From Hymenopus coronatus (lineage: Eukaryota; Arthropoda; Insecta; Mantodea; Hymenopodidae), in contig CM060900.1 of assembly GCA_030762935.1 (NCBI GenBank), positions 394,247,632-394,311,631 on the forward strand: DNA of 64,000 bases. The letters are read 5' to 3'. The notes beneath the pieces were generated by a model. The model saw only the letters and a program-made list of their open reading frames with translations, was not told the DNA's origin and did no database searches. Shown piece after piece: positions 42,890-55,033 of this stretch. Position 1 is the first letter of the stretch, and each line of letters starts with the position of its first letter. Made by a program: the position numbers and the translations under genes.

Positions 42890-44015
42890 GACTTTCAAAA
42901 CAGCGATATTCACTGGAACGTTGTTGTTTCCACAGGTAGTTTCCTTTACAGAAGATATTCAAATTGTCCATCTGCTTTAATACAGGCCTCAAATTGCCTC
43001 ACATTATGTCCATCAGAATGCAACCTCAAAGTTTCGGAATATTGTAAATTTCCTCAAAAACTGCCACACATTGATTCTGAGGGATTTCACATCATGCACT
43101 GGAAATGAATATATCAACCCTTTTAAATGGCTCCACATGTATAGAAATTAACATGCGTCAAATAGGTGAGTATGGTGTGCAAGCAATTGGGCCCTGTCTA
43201 CCTATGCATCAATCAGAAGATGTTCAATCCAAGCACCACCAATCGGTCTGACTGAAGCGTACAGGAACAACCTCATGCAAGAAGTCAGCTTGCTGATGAA
43301 TGCTCAGTGGATTGTCTACATACATATGACATACCAATGGTACTTTCTAGCAAGTGCCCAATAAGTGTGTTTACAAGAACATGGGGTCCAAGAAATTGAT
43401 CACCAAAGATACTGGCCCACATGTTCATAATAAATTATACTTTTTGATGAGGCAGAACAATTGCATATGGGTTTTCATATGCTCATACCTTTTCTGATTG
43501 TGGAAATTTGTAAAGCCACCTTGTGAGAACTGTGCTTAATCTGTAAATGATACTAAGGCTGGAAAGTTCAGATTTGCAGTACACTGTTGCACGAACCACA
43601 GGCAGAACATCAATTGAGCAGGATAATCTGGTGATGGAAGGGCCTGTACACATTGCAAACGATAAGGATATAACTGGTGTTCTGGAAACAATCTTGAAAC
43701 ATTCTATGGCAATCCTAACCATTATGCACTGACAGAAGGAGTAGTGTACACAGAATCCAGAATCTCCCCCTTTACATCTGAATTTGTAGATCTTAGTCAT
43801 CCCCTCTCAAAACCAGGGGATGCAAACTTCCCATGAGCACACAGATGACAATGGAGACTTTCAATTTTCTTCAGATCTGGACATCTTTGCATTGGTACCT
43901 TTCTGGTACAAACAATGTGGCACTTCAGCATTGCCATTCGCCTTACCATCTGCATTAACATACATGAAGTGTATTTCAGCCAGGTTCCTATTTGAGTACA
44001 CATTGCTCAGTTGAA
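42890..44015 (-). pseudogene. decayed mariner-superfamily transposase of the DUF4817 type
   Basis: Read on the minus strand across frames: EIHFMYVNADGKANGNAEVP (about 43970) fits the N-terminal DUF4817 region (ADMHFVYG..NGNA.EA). GGFTNFHNQ (about 43515), then YENPYAIVLPHQ and MNMWASIFGDQFLGPHVLV (about 43430-43375) fit the catalytic core around the first Asp (NVWAGI.GD.LIGPY.L). Towards the C-terminus CIGRQGPIACTPYSPI (about 43190) fits 'WIGR.GP..WPPRSPDL.PLDF'. Stops and frameshifts occur throughout. These IS630/mariner-related transposases are abundant in arthropods. Terminal repeats were not found. Confidence 0.65.
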
Positions 44016-44284
44016 CGCCAAACACAACACTCAGGATATTTTTCCACAGAATTAACTGTCAGAGTCTCCTGTTAATATCCTATGTCATAACAACAAGAAT
44101 AAAGTTCCAGTGAATATCACCATAACTCAGAAACCAAGCATTTCCAGACACATGTTTTAATGGACTAAAGTAGTCCATTAATTTTACACTGCTTATCTGA
44201 ATTTATGCTCTCTATCTTTGAAACACTCCATATATGCTGCTATTAAAGAATATGATGACTTAAGCATTTAAGCTCAGAAAAAAT

Positions 44285-44518
44285 TATTAGGATAATTGAA
44301 ATGGTTAGACCGCTCGTATCTTGCTAAGGAATTTGACTCTAGGCGACACCATGTGGGATTTGTGGTGGACAAAGCAGTGCAGGGGTGGGTTTTCACTGGG
44401 TTCTCTGGTTTTTCCTACCATTGCATACCACTGGTATTCCATCTTCATTCCATGTATCACCACTCATTTTTTGTGGTGCCATATTAGTAAAAATGGGCAT
44501 TAAATACTATCACAAACT
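44285..44518 (+). mobile_element. SINE family A copy, head damaged
   Basis: Starts at AAATGGTTAGACCGCTCGTA (box A remnant), lacks a good box B, then GGGATTTGTGGTGGACAAAG, GTTTTCACTGGGTTCTCTGG and the tail TTGTGGTGCCATATTAG with GGGCATTAAATACTATCACA. Confidence 0.8.
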
Positions 44519-44829
44519 TCACAACAATAAGCAAGTACCTATATGAATAAAACAGTTCAACTCTAATTACACACATTAAGCTTATAAACAATTAATAAAA
44601 ACTATAAGAAGTAACAGTTTCAAAACAGATTATTATAGCTACCACTTTATGGAATTGTCAAACTAGATATAATGGTTAATTACAGACACTAATGAAGTTA
44701 TAATTATTTCACTATTTCCTTCATTAACTATCTAATCAGTATCATCATTAAGTTTACCAGTATTATATATAACAATATGAAATTGCAAACACTTAAGTAT
44801 CGTTTATAATACATTATCCAGCATTTATT

Positions 44830-46040
44830 AAATTGAGATTTTTCCTAAATTTCTTCAAGGACAGAGGACCGGCCTAAAAGGCTGGTATAGGCAGTTCATT
44901 CCATTCTTTACTGACAAAAGAAGATTTTTTATATGTCAGTTCAGTAGCTTCTACTCTTAATTTTGAACAAATGATTGCTTAGTGCTTAATATGTAGGGTT
45001 CTCTAATCTGAGAGTAAATTCTACCCATGGATTTAACCGGCATAAGCTCTGAGTATTGTGCATAACCTGTGTTTCTTAAACCTAACGTTCAACAGCTACC
45101 ATTTAACCTTCTTACCTATCATAAGCCCAAATATTTACCCCTTTTTGTGAAGTTTATAGCCATTCTCTGAATCTTTTCTAACAAGCCAATTTGATTAACT
45201 CTATATGGTCATAAAATGCTCTCTCTACTCTATAACCGGCTGCACTACGACTTGAATGCAATTTCCCTGGATTTTGGTCTCCCCATTTTGTGAGTCCTCA
45301 TTAAGAAATGCAATGTTTTTCACATTTTCCTAGAAGCAGAATTCCGTTGGCTGTCCCTTCCAGTACTGCTCACCAAATAAACTCCCAAATATTTGCAGCT
45401 ATTTAGCTGCAGAATATCCATCCCCCCCCCCCCTTGTGATGGTTATGCAGTATTTTCCCTTAAATCTACTAAATTGACTTACTTTTGCTAGTATTAATTT
45501 TCATTTTATTTGCAGCAGCCCAATTACTTATTACTTTTAAACCCACCTAAAGGGTGGTTTCATTTATAATATTCCAAATTTTACTGTAAAAAATGCAATC
45601 ATCTGCAAACATTCTTATCTGACATTTGCTGTTTACAGTTATGCTATTAACAAAAATAACAAAATGTACCAGACCCAATTCTGAGCCTTGGGGTTCTCTG
45701 GAACTTGTGGTCCCATTCTAGGATAACCCTTTGCGTAATTTTACCCTTTGTGTTCTCCAATTTCAAATCACTTTTAATCCTAAAACTGAATGTTTGTCAA
45801 CTCCTGAGGTAGCTAGCTTCTGGATAAGTAAATTATGTGGCACCACATCAAAAGTTTTGAAAAAGTCTATCACTACTGCATCAGTTCTCCCTCCTAAATG
45901 GACATGAAAATTGTAATTAATTTCAGAGTAAGAGAGGACCTCAAACTTTCTTATGGTGATTAAGATCCTAAACCATACCCTCTAATCTCTTATATTTGCT
46001 CTTTTCAAGAAGGTCTCCAGCAAGACCAAAGGGCTTGTGA
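44830..46040 (-). pseudogene. decayed non-LTR retrotransposon reverse transcriptase
   Basis: On the minus strand the RT motifs are in the right order and spacing. TDAVVIDFFKTFDVVPHNLL and IQKLATSGVD (about 45890-45810) represent the first Asp motif (LDF.KAFD.VPH..L..KL). NGTTSSREPQGSELGLVHF (about 45720-45660) is a degraded SGVPQGS.LGP..F. RMFADDCIFYSK (about 45615-45580) carries the catalytic FADD. The C-terminus FVSKEWNELPIPA (about 44920-44885) and LKKFRKNLNLINA match the usual LINE end. Stops and frameshifts occur at intervals, so it is a fossil of the CR1/Jockey group; it is unrelated in base composition to the GC-rich LINE at 29.5 kb. Confidence 0.78.
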
Positions 46041-46137
46041 GTTATATTTACATGCTTGTTCTGATTCATTGATTTATCTATGTCAATGTAAATATTTTCA
46101 ATAAACTTTAAAAGGTTCAGATACAACAATAAATAAT

Positions 46138-46141
46138 GATG

Positions 46142-46208
<67 letters not shown>

Positions 46209-46331
46209 TAAAAATAATAATAATAATAATATTAATAATAATAATGAGGAGGAGGAGCAGGAGGAGGAGGAGGAGCAGGAGGAGGAGGAGAAGAAGAAGA
46301 AGAAGAAGAAGAAGAAGAAGAAGAAGAAGAT
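46138..46331. repeat. compound (AAT)n-(AGG)n-(AAG)n microsatellite
   Basis: AAT units (46141-46245) pass into GGAGGAGCA/GAGGAG units (46246-46287) and then AAG units (46288-46330). Frames with long Ile/Arg/Leu runs here are artefacts. Confidence 0.95.
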
Positions 46332-48765
46332 TATAATTACTCATGCACCATAATCTTTTAATTAAGAAACCATTTATTTTTGAAGTGGGAACTTTGAATT
46401 TGTGACCACAAAGTGAATTAAAAGATCTTCAGTAATAAAAATCACTAGGCACTAAGATCAATGGGAGCTGCTTCAGCTGTCCTCAAGACCCATCAGCTAT
46501 ATTTTACAAGGCCAGGGAGAAGACCTGAGGTGTCTGTTATAGTGACTTCCTCGTTCATGTTTTGCCCCACAAATATGCCCATTATACTATATCAGTCAGC
46601 CTTGTTACTCCTGCCTGAGAAGACAGCCTAAACTATATTGTGAACAGAATCAAGTTTTATTGCAAGAAACTAATTTTATGCAACAATAGACTATGACGCA
46701 AACAGTCAACAGATTCAGAATAAATTATTTGTTATTTATGCATTTACTACAACATGTGTGTTCAAAAATTTACTGGGCTTTGCAGCTAGCCTGGCTGGGC
46801 CTCAAAATTATTCCCTGTCCACAGTCATTATGAAAATACTGATTGTGGCTTCTTTATATTTTGAATAACCTTAAAAATCACTATGTACTACACATAATTA
46901 ATGTCACAGAAAAAAGTTCTCAGGATAAAAGTTTAACAAATGAAGCATATATTCGTTTAGCTCAAACTAACACTAATATTCTAGTTTTCAGACTTTATAA
47001 TGGCAAAATTGAAATGGAATGCTTATCTTTTAGTATACAAGTAGTAAAGCTGTTCTGTTTTGGACAGGGGTTGGAGCTATGAAAAATCATATGTAGATTT
47101 CTGTCATGTTTATTTCACTGTTGTTAGACATAAACATTTATCAGACCAGAACTATAGTAGTAAGAATTAAATTGCAGATTTGTCAGACTAAGGTTTTAAT
47201 TTTCTGTCACAGTTCACTCAGTATTGATGCTATATTTATCACATGAGTAAGTAGCTTGTTACTAACAGCGAGTTGAGACCTCTTAATCCCTTCTTCATAA
47301 ACACTGAGAAGAGAAAGCAGATGGGCTTTAATGATGACATTAGTACTTGTTTATTATGATAATATTTATGTTGTCTTACTTACATATCTTCTGTTTTAGA
47401 CCTGAGATATTAGGCAAGCTACTACATACAAAAAAAGAATAATAAAAAAAAAAACAGTATCTCTTTATCCTGGATCCTACTTCTTACTTAATGATGCTTA
47501 TTAAGTTTATTATAATGCTTATAATGCTTGATACTTATTAGGGTTAAACATTCAGTAATCAGTCAGTGTATACTGTTTATATCAGACATTAATTTCTTCA
47601 AAGAAATATCAGACATCAGCAAGCACATAACACTCATGTTATTTATTTTCCGACCTTTAAATTCTGGAAGAGTTATGCCACTAATTTGGATTGTCTGTAA
47701 ATGTTACTTTGATTCTCATTCTTCACAAACATCAATAATGTATGTGTTTAGTATAAACTAGCCATAAAGGTCATTTATAATACAATTAGATAGTCATATC
47801 TTAAGGGTAGATCGTTGGCTGTACCCGGTTTTGGTTGCCATAGATTTCTGTAAGAAAATGTTTTATAGCATATGCTACTAACACTGTAAAATTTCAATCA
47901 AAGGCTTTAACCACTCCAAATCATTTGAAATTAAAGTAGTGATAAAGATTAACCTAATTGATGAGTTGAGTGATGGGATTACAAATGATTACTCTTAAAT
48001 GTCATGGTTTCTACTGAACTAAATAGGTTTTATGTTCACCCTTTTCATTTTATCTGCAAGAATCACATGTTAATATGTTTTAGGAAATAAATATCCTGCC
48101 ATTTTCCTATCACTGCAAAATGTTCAACATCTCTATTGATATACAAACTCAGTAATCAAACACAAAAAAATATATTCACTCCTATAAAATGAGACCAACT
48201 AATCACATCACCATAGAATCAGTTAACTACTGAACATAGAATAAAAGGTATGTCATATAGTACACCAAAACATAGGACAGTGTCCTACATGACTCAAAAA
48301 ATTGCTTAACTTATCTCAGTTAAAGAACAAACTACAAATCCCACCTTCCTGAGCAATTATATAATTCTTAGCAAATTATAGCAGAAAATTCTTAACGCCC
48401 TTGCTGAAATATGGTATAAGCATCTCTATCTCTCTATTACACACAAAATAACATTTAAAATATATTTTCTATATGTATGTACTTCTTTTATAAGTGTTTA
48501 TTTTATTCTTTGTATTTTCTTACTGCCTTGCTAAAGGGCAGTCTCTGCTTAGAACAATGTTCATTGTGCTCTTCAAAGTAAATAAGTAAATATGTCATAC
48601 AGATGTTTATAAAAGTAGATGAGCAAATTAAAGGCTAAGAACCTTTGAATTTTGCTATACTTTTTATGTAATTAATACTTTCCCATTTTTTTTTATATAT
48701 TTTAGAAAGAAACTTAACCTATTTTCAGAATTATTTTTCAATAACTAAATAGATACATGGGTCAT
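46332..48765. other. unrecognised AT-rich DNA
   Basis: A 79-codon frame at 46843-47082 and another at 47528-47761 show no domain. A short segment at 48520-48560 (CCTTGCTAAAGGGCAGTCTC) looks repeat-like but has no second copy in the window. Confidence 0.4.
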
Positions 48766-48769
48766 CAAT

Positions 48770-49420
48770 AATTAGTGGCAACATTTGAATTAACAGTAAA
48801 ACATTTTTGGAGCAGCCAGATTATTGCCGCGCTTAAGAGTAATTTCCTCCAACATGACACTCACCTACACATATCAGGGAAACAATGGATGCCATCCACA
48901 GTGTCTTGTTGTCCTAACATTCCAACTGACTGCTCTACTGCTGCTATAATTTGCCTGCCTGGTTCTAAAGCAAATTCTTCTAAGTGGTAATTTCATTTTC
49001 TTAAAAAGATCAAAATCACATGGGTTCATATCTGGGGAGTGAGGAGGATACTCCAGAACTTTCCAGTTCCATCTGCGAAGTAATTTAACAATAGGTGCAG
49101 CCATGTGAGAGACCGCACCATTATGTAACACAATAGGATGAGAATTCAGGAGATTGTGATGTTCACGATGCACATCTGGTTGTAAATGGTGTTCCAGAAA
49201 TTAACTGTAATATGCACCATTCACACAATTTCCTTGAGGAGCTGAATGAGTGATAAGAACACTGACAAAGTCATAAGCAACAGTGAGAATGACTTTAAAT
49301 GATTGCATATTTTTGATGAACATCTTCCCTTCGCCTACGAAATGCATTCGCCTACGTAGTCACGGTACGATATGGTAAAGTCTCTGTGTCACAAGCTTCT
49401 AATAATTCTGTATGGCATTG
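48770..49420 (-). pseudogene. mariner-like transposase fragment
   Basis: The minus strand encodes the C-terminal half of a mariner transposase (DD34D catalytic family). KVILTVAYDFVSVLITHSAP (about 49290) matches the second-Asp region. IVLHNGAVSHMAAPIVKLLR (about 49140) carries HNGA where functional copies have HDNA, so the catalytic Asp is lost. WKVLEYPPHSPDMNPCDFDL (about 49065-49005) contains the hallmark YSPDL/M.PCD.FLF. The C-terminal 'DGI..LP' region is near 48895. A stop interrupts it near 49200. Inverted termini were not identified. Confidence 0.78.
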
Positions 49421-49564
49421 TTGAGCATTGATACCTCTTGCAACCTGAATTTTAATGCATCATCTTAATTTGTATGTAATAAACATATTTAAAGCACTAA
49501 AGTTAATACTCTACAATAATATAATTTTGAATACTGGAAGTGGTACACTGTGAAGCTAGCAATT

Positions 49565-49786
49565 AGTTTTTAATTGGTAGTCGAATATACACACATGTGC
49601 TTCACAAAAACTTACTTTTAAGCAGAACTAGTTTCACATGCGTGTTACATGCATTGTCTACTGCTTTCGACTTCCGATAGTCGAAAGCAGTAGACAATGC
49701 ATGTAACACGCATGCGAAACTAGTTCTGCGTAAAAGTAAGTTTTTGTGAAGCACATGTGTGTATATTCGACTACCAATTAAAAACT
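49565..49786. repeat. near-perfect palindrome, 107-bp arms, 8-bp loop
   Basis: The arm 49565-49671 is the reverse complement of 49680-49786 with only about two mismatches; the loop is TTCCGATA. Ends read AGTTTTTAATTGGTAGTCGA. The 12-mer ACTCTACAATAA occurs at 49508-49519 and again at 49784-49795. There is no coding content. It could be a foldback MITE or a recent inverted duplication. Confidence 0.9.
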
Positions 49787-50083
49787 CTACAATAAACTTA
49801 CTAACACAGTCTTATAATTAAAATAATTATCTTCAAACACAGTTAACAAACATTAGATGCTCTTCTGTTTCATTGTTATAGCTTACATCATTTACCACTG
49901 TTGACACTAAATGTCGGCAGTGTTGCCACTAATTATTATTGAATTCCTCATTTATAAAGAAAAGATTAATGGGACATATTACCATGAAGTGAATAACACA
50001 GCTTTTCACTACTTAGAGTGATTGCATGCATCAACATGAATGTAGGCATGCACAGGCTTGCAGGCACATGAATGCATGCATGT

Positions 50084-50128
50084 GCACACACACACACACA
50101 TGCACACACACACACACACACACACACA
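50084..50128. repeat. (CA)n microsatellite
   Basis: CA runs interrupted once by CATGCA. Confidence 0.9.
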
Positions 50129-50421
50129 TTCATTCTACAGATTTATTTGTTGGATTAAATCCTTATATTTTTATTTAAAGAGGAATTTTATAGAGTTTGT
50201 ACGCAAGAACAGTAAAACATAGAGATTAATTTTTGATCACAATGTCATTGCAATATTTTTGCATTCCTGATAACCAGCAATGACAGTGAGAAATAGAACA
50301 TTTTGAAATGCTCTAATGCAACTTTTATGATTAATTTCCACACATAATTTCTTGTTGTTATAAGCAACAGAACAAAAGTATGGATATGAAGGGAATTTAC
50401 CAACAATTTTCTCTTTTTCAG

Positions 50422-50591
50422 AACTCATGGACAAGAAAGAGGAGAACAAAGACATTGATGGGAATGTTGCTGCTGCATTCTTGTTAACATTACAAAGAAT
50501 GAACGAGTATTTACAGAAATTAAATGAATTAATGGACATCATAAGAGAAATAATGGAGGACATCGAGAAAGAAATGTTGGAAAAGAAGTGA
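50422..50591 (+). CDS. candidate terminal exon, coiled-coil protein C-terminus
   Basis: A textbook splice acceptor (CAATTTTCTCTTTTTCAG, ending at 50421) opens into a frame encoding a Lys/Glu-rich peptide that ends at TGA 50589-50591. AATAAA follows at 50622-50627, 31 bp after the stop. The frame can start at ATG 50427 (54 codons) or continue from an upstream exon in the phase leaving CTC-ATG. The peptide has charged residues (MDKKEENKDIDGN) and then a regular heptad-like run of Leu/Met/Ile (RMNEYLQKLNELMDIIREIM), which suggests a coiled coil. Local GC and codon use look coding, unlike the flanks. I do not recognise the protein, and no upstream exon could be assigned. Confidence 0.5.
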
Positions 50592-51376
50592 TTATGTGTA
50601 TTTCTCCCATGAGTTGAGGCAAATAAATGGAGGAATTAAGTGTATTATTTGCCTTCAATTAAAGTAAACAGATGTTCTGAACTGTTGAGTTTTATTTTTC
50701 GTTTCTGAATCAATTCCTATTCTTTTGTTTGATAAATCCTTTGAAGTATCATTAAACTCCTAATGTTTCATCACATTATAAGTAAATCATACAGAAATTA
50801 TCAGATATTTTAGCCGTATCAAAATGTATAATCCTTCCCATACATACCCTCATGAAATACAGTATGGCTTGAAACTGTTATAACATTTTAACTTCAAAAC
50901 TAACTACTAATACATGAATGCTTAGATTGAGAGTCATGCTAATGGTTTTGGTATGGTGATGGTGATAAACTCTTAATGGCAGATGGTGATGGTGACGATT
51001 AGTTAGATGATGAGTTTAATATAATAATAAAGGAAAGATTTGCATTTTGGATCACTGTTGTGCTCATGGCTATTGGGTGTTAAGTTAGTTGATGATGGAG
51101 GGGTTTTTAGTAGTGAATATAATGTATGGCAATGGGAAAGCTCATGTTATTAATGTTATCATGATGTTGATAACTGTGTTGGGGTTAAATTAAGATGGCA
51201 ATAGCTTTTAAGTAGATGATAATGCTATTAATGCAGTGTAAAAGGTTAGTGATGGTGGTACTCATCTTAAGTTCATGAGAATATAAGTATACTCATTATC
51301 TGGCTGTTGATGATGAGTTTTGTTTTATTGATAATTGTGGAAGGTATATTTGTTATGTGATGTTGAAAATGAGTCG

Positions 51377-51749
51377 GAATAGTAACACTCACCTCACTTA
51401 TATGTAATTGTTCAAAACATATGTTTCAAGGGCAATCGCCCTCTTCTTCAGTTGAAGTCCGACTGATGGCTGCTATTTGTGCTCTGTGGTCTATTACGGT
51501 GGAGCCATCTGGTGTTCTCAGTAGAAGTTCAAAATCATGTGGCGGTATTTCAAAATTCATCAGTTGGTCTTTTTGTTGTGTAATGAGAATATTCTCCCAA
51601 ACTGTAAGTTCTGCCGGGTTGTTTACAGGTTTTAGCAATTTTATGTCATTTTGTATTTCATGATGTGATGTCCAAAAATGGTATGCTACTGCCGATTTAT
51701 CTGTTTGTTTCTGTTTGATATGTCTGAAATGTTCCTTTAGCCTTGTTTA
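51377..51749 (-). pseudogene. Penelope-like element: GIY-YIG endonuclease C-terminus
   Basis: The minus strand reads without stop from 51749 to 51426: RLKEHFRHIKQKQTDKSAVA, then YHFWTSHHEI, NNPAELTVWENILI and QLMNFEIPPHDFELL. Arrangement and residues (R..EH, SA.A.H....H.I, E...I) match the second half of the GIY-YIG nuclease domain at the C-terminus of Penelope-like retroelements. The GIY-YIG motif itself would lie upstream and is cut off by a GAT repeat at 51750. The 3' flank (ATGAGTCGGAAT on plus) resembles tails of such elements. RT is absent. Confidence 0.55.
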
Positions 51750-51930
51750 GAATTATGATGATGACAATGATGATGAGGTGGATGAAGAGGAGGAGGAGGA
51801 TAGGAGTGGTTTTGATGAATGTAGGTATAGAATGGCATTGTTTAATAGTGTTGCTTATAACATGGTGATGCTGAACTTTTATTGTGATGGTGGTGGAGCT
51901 GGTGGTGTTGTAGGTGGTGGTGATGGTGGT
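51750..51930. repeat. imperfect GAT/GAG/GGT repeats
   Basis: Short runs of GATGAT, GAGGAG and GGTGGT with interruptions. The overlapping frame at 51778-51999 (Glu- and Gly-rich) is judged an artefact. Confidence 0.6.
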
Positions 51931-54690
51931 GGCAGGGTTTTATTTCATTTCAGTCAAACTATTGAGATAGTCAAATTTCAATTTTTCAATTGTTATTAAA
52001 CTTGCCTTCTATTTGTCCTATAGATATCTGTGGTTGGTTAAAAGGCTACTTTAACAGAAAAGCTGTTCTAAACATTGCCAGCCATATGTCCTGTCGGGAG
52101 ACATCAATACGGCTCATTCCATCAGATATCAAAATGCGATGGTACCTTTGTGATGGGAATGAGATATATAGTGTGTATTGGTATCTCAGGTAGACCATCA
52201 TACAGACTGTGAAACAGAGGGCAGAGAAGTATTTTTTTAGGCTAGTAATGAGATCTTATGAGAGACATAACTCTATTGTTTGTGTTTAAATTAAGGATAA
52301 GTCCTCTCCAAAGCTAGTTTCAATTGAAGCAATAAACTATGCAGTACTTCAGAGCTGTGCACACAAGTCTCTGTTATTGCTCAGCTGATGCCATAGAAAA
52401 ATTGTTTCAGCTGCTTCACATTCAGTATTGACAATAACATTTAGTTGTACATGTTTGGAAGAAGCATTTTGACTTATCCAGAAATTATTGAATAAGTATG
52501 TGGTTATAGTGAAATGTATAATTAATAAATCTGATTATCATCTGTTGCCATGATTTTTTGTGGTGCTATTGTGCGACTCATTTGTCATACTTATTGTAGA
52601 TGTTACTGAGAGTGTTTTGGTTGCTTCCCCTAAATGCACGCTACTGATGATAGATGATATGAAATGATTCCTTCTTAGAGAACATTATAAATTTAAACAC
52701 ACACATTTTTAATTGTATTAAGGAACTTTTAAACATTTTTATAAAGTTAAATTATCTCAATAGATATTTTAGAAATAAAATGTATTAAGAAAAATCACAG
52801 GTATCCTATGTTATACCTGAAATTGTATGTAAAACTGGATATAAAATTAACAATTAATTTTATTATTGCATTTTGCGGTAGTATCACAGAGAACATTTTC
52901 AGACAGTGACTTTTATCTTAACACTATTGGTTTTGTAAGTTAGACAAATGGGCCAAAATGCTTCAGCTTATTTTTTCTTTATAAGGGTATAATGCTGTCA
53001 CAGTTGTATGCACATTAATATACAACTTTAGGGAAAACAGAATGCATGCAACAGATTGCATCAGCAGTTTGAGGATGTTTGAGTAACAACATAATACTTC
53101 AAATAACAGGAAAATTAATTTCCATTAGAAACATAGTGTATAATTTTTCCTGTGCTTCATGTGTTTATGAATTTATTTCTGACATTATTTGTATTTAATG
53201 GCATTTTCATATGTTCATAAGACAAATCCTGTTTCTCTGAATGAGTTTTTCATTTAAAAGACTTCAGAAGTATAGTTTTTCTTTCAGTAGCAATCAATAG
53301 ACCAATGCAGAAGTTTATGTATATCTTTTCATATATTATATTATTATTGCACACAATGTGTTATAATGTAGAGTTTATATAGCGTAAAGCTGTTATATCA
53401 GTGTCAAGCTATGTAAACAATTTTTTGTTGTTGTTCATATATTATTTTATAAATATTTATGCATTTACAAATGTCCCAAAATTTTGCTTTTCCAATTTTC
53501 GAGCTATTTGGTATTGCTGTTGAATATAGGTAGCTATGTAACTAATGGTAGTTTTGTTTTTATGCACTTATGATGTCAGACCTGTCTGGTCTTATCCTGC
53601 CATAGGACAACAGTGATTGATTACAAAAATTAACAAGATGTAATTTACTCCAATAAATCTTTAATATTTTAAATCTCTATTGTTAAATTTGACAGTATTA
53701 TAGGAATATAAAGTGATACCATTTTATTTCTATCAGAGGTTTAAATTCCTAAAAGCTTCAGATCGCTGTACAAGACTTCTTTTTGTGAGCAAGCTGTATT
53801 TTGCTAATAGTTTCCTGAATACTTATTCTTTGTTTAATTATCAATCTGGCCACATCTTAATTTGCCAATTGACAAAGATATGCATTTGATAACAGCATAA
53901 AATAGAAAGTTTTATTAGAACAAAAATGTGACATAAAATTACATACAAATAACTTTAAAATAAGTTACACTTATTAGGTGTTATTAGGTGTTATTGCTTC
54001 CTTGATATGAGGATTGGCTTGAGTAAGCTCCTTGTTAAATATTACTTCTTTTAATATTTGAATAAATTAATTGAGAAAACTGTGAAGGACCCAAAGTGAT
54101 AATTTTCAAGGATCCAGTATTCTATTTTGATATATAATTTCTGCTAGATTTGGCATTGTCAAATGTTCTCAGCGATATGTACATTAGTAAGGTAGCAATT
54201 ATACTTTTCCTTAAACATATAGAATACATTACTCAACATCATAAGTTGTCCACAGATAGAGAAAACGCATGATTTAAAAAATTGAAGTCCAAACTAATGT
54301 AATAAATCCCAAAATAATTAGTGTAATGGATATAGATAGAATAAACCAGGCTTCTATGTTGGTTGTACAAAAAAGACTCCACATCAAAACGCTGTCTGAA
54401 AGTTGTTGCCATCTTATAATGATCACCTTATGGCAGCAGCAAGTATTCTTTGTACTTGGATGAGGTTTAAGAAGAAATGGGTTCAAACAAAAATCTTGCA
54501 TTAAGATTCAGGTACTCATGATTAGCTAGGATAGAGTTTAGGGTTAAATGTTTATGTTTCATTTCTAAATAACTTTTCTCTTAATGCAACACAGATTATT
54601 AAGCTAAAAATTAAGTGTATTGATTATGTAATTTCCAACCTTCTGCAAGAACATCTATTTTATATACCAATAACTGCCTTGTGAGTAGAA
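51931..54690. other. unrecognised AT-rich DNA
   Basis: The stretch 52010-52200 is less AT-rich and open on plus (67 codons, IPSDIKMRWYLCDGNEIYSV), but no domain is recognised. The rest shows nothing. Confidence 0.35.
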
Positions 54691-54829
54691 AGTAAAGAGG
54701 CATGTGAAAAATTTAATCAGGATCTGAAAGCGGAAACATGTTATTAAGGACATTATAATGTATATATGATAGCTGATTACTGTTGGAACATATCATGTTA
54801 TGACATTTCAAGAGACCTTAGGACTCCAG

Positions 54830-54910
54830 AACTTCAAAATGACACAGATTGTACAGGAAAATGAAGGGGCCGATGAAGAAATCATGTCAAATTCTAAGGA
54901 TATAAAATGA
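54830..54910 (+). other. possible terminal exon shared by both duplicate copies (A)
   Basis: Following an AG (54828-54829), 26 codons encode a peptide including TQIVQENEGADEEIMSNSKD and stop at TGA. In copy B (58128-58211) the same AG, frame and stop are present with one extra codon. Changes are mostly amino-acid-altering, so purifying selection is not evident. Confidence 0.2.
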
Positions 54911-54967
54911 GTAAACTTTTGACTACAATCCTTTTAGTTTGTTATGTTGTTTTGTTAGTTACATTCT

Positions 54968-54976
54968 CTGTCTCCC

Positions 54977-55009
<33 letters not shown>

Positions 55010-55033
55010 ATCGCTCTCTCTCTCTCTCTCTCT
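54968..55033. repeat. (CT)n microsatellite
   Basis: CT-rich tract with a few interruptions, at the same place as the longer tract in copy B. Confidence 0.9.

Noticed and set aside
46117..46344. Open frames of Leu/Ile/Arg runs
   Set aside because: Translation of a compound trinucleotide microsatellite on both strands.
49874..50000. Continuation of the mariner element or its terminal repeat
   Set aside because: No sequence matching the inverted complement of the region near 48770 was found.
51340..51430. Hammerhead ribozyme next to the Penelope-like fragment
   Set aside because: Such ribozymes occur in Penelope-like terminal repeats, but I could not find the CUGAnGA and GAAA core pair here.
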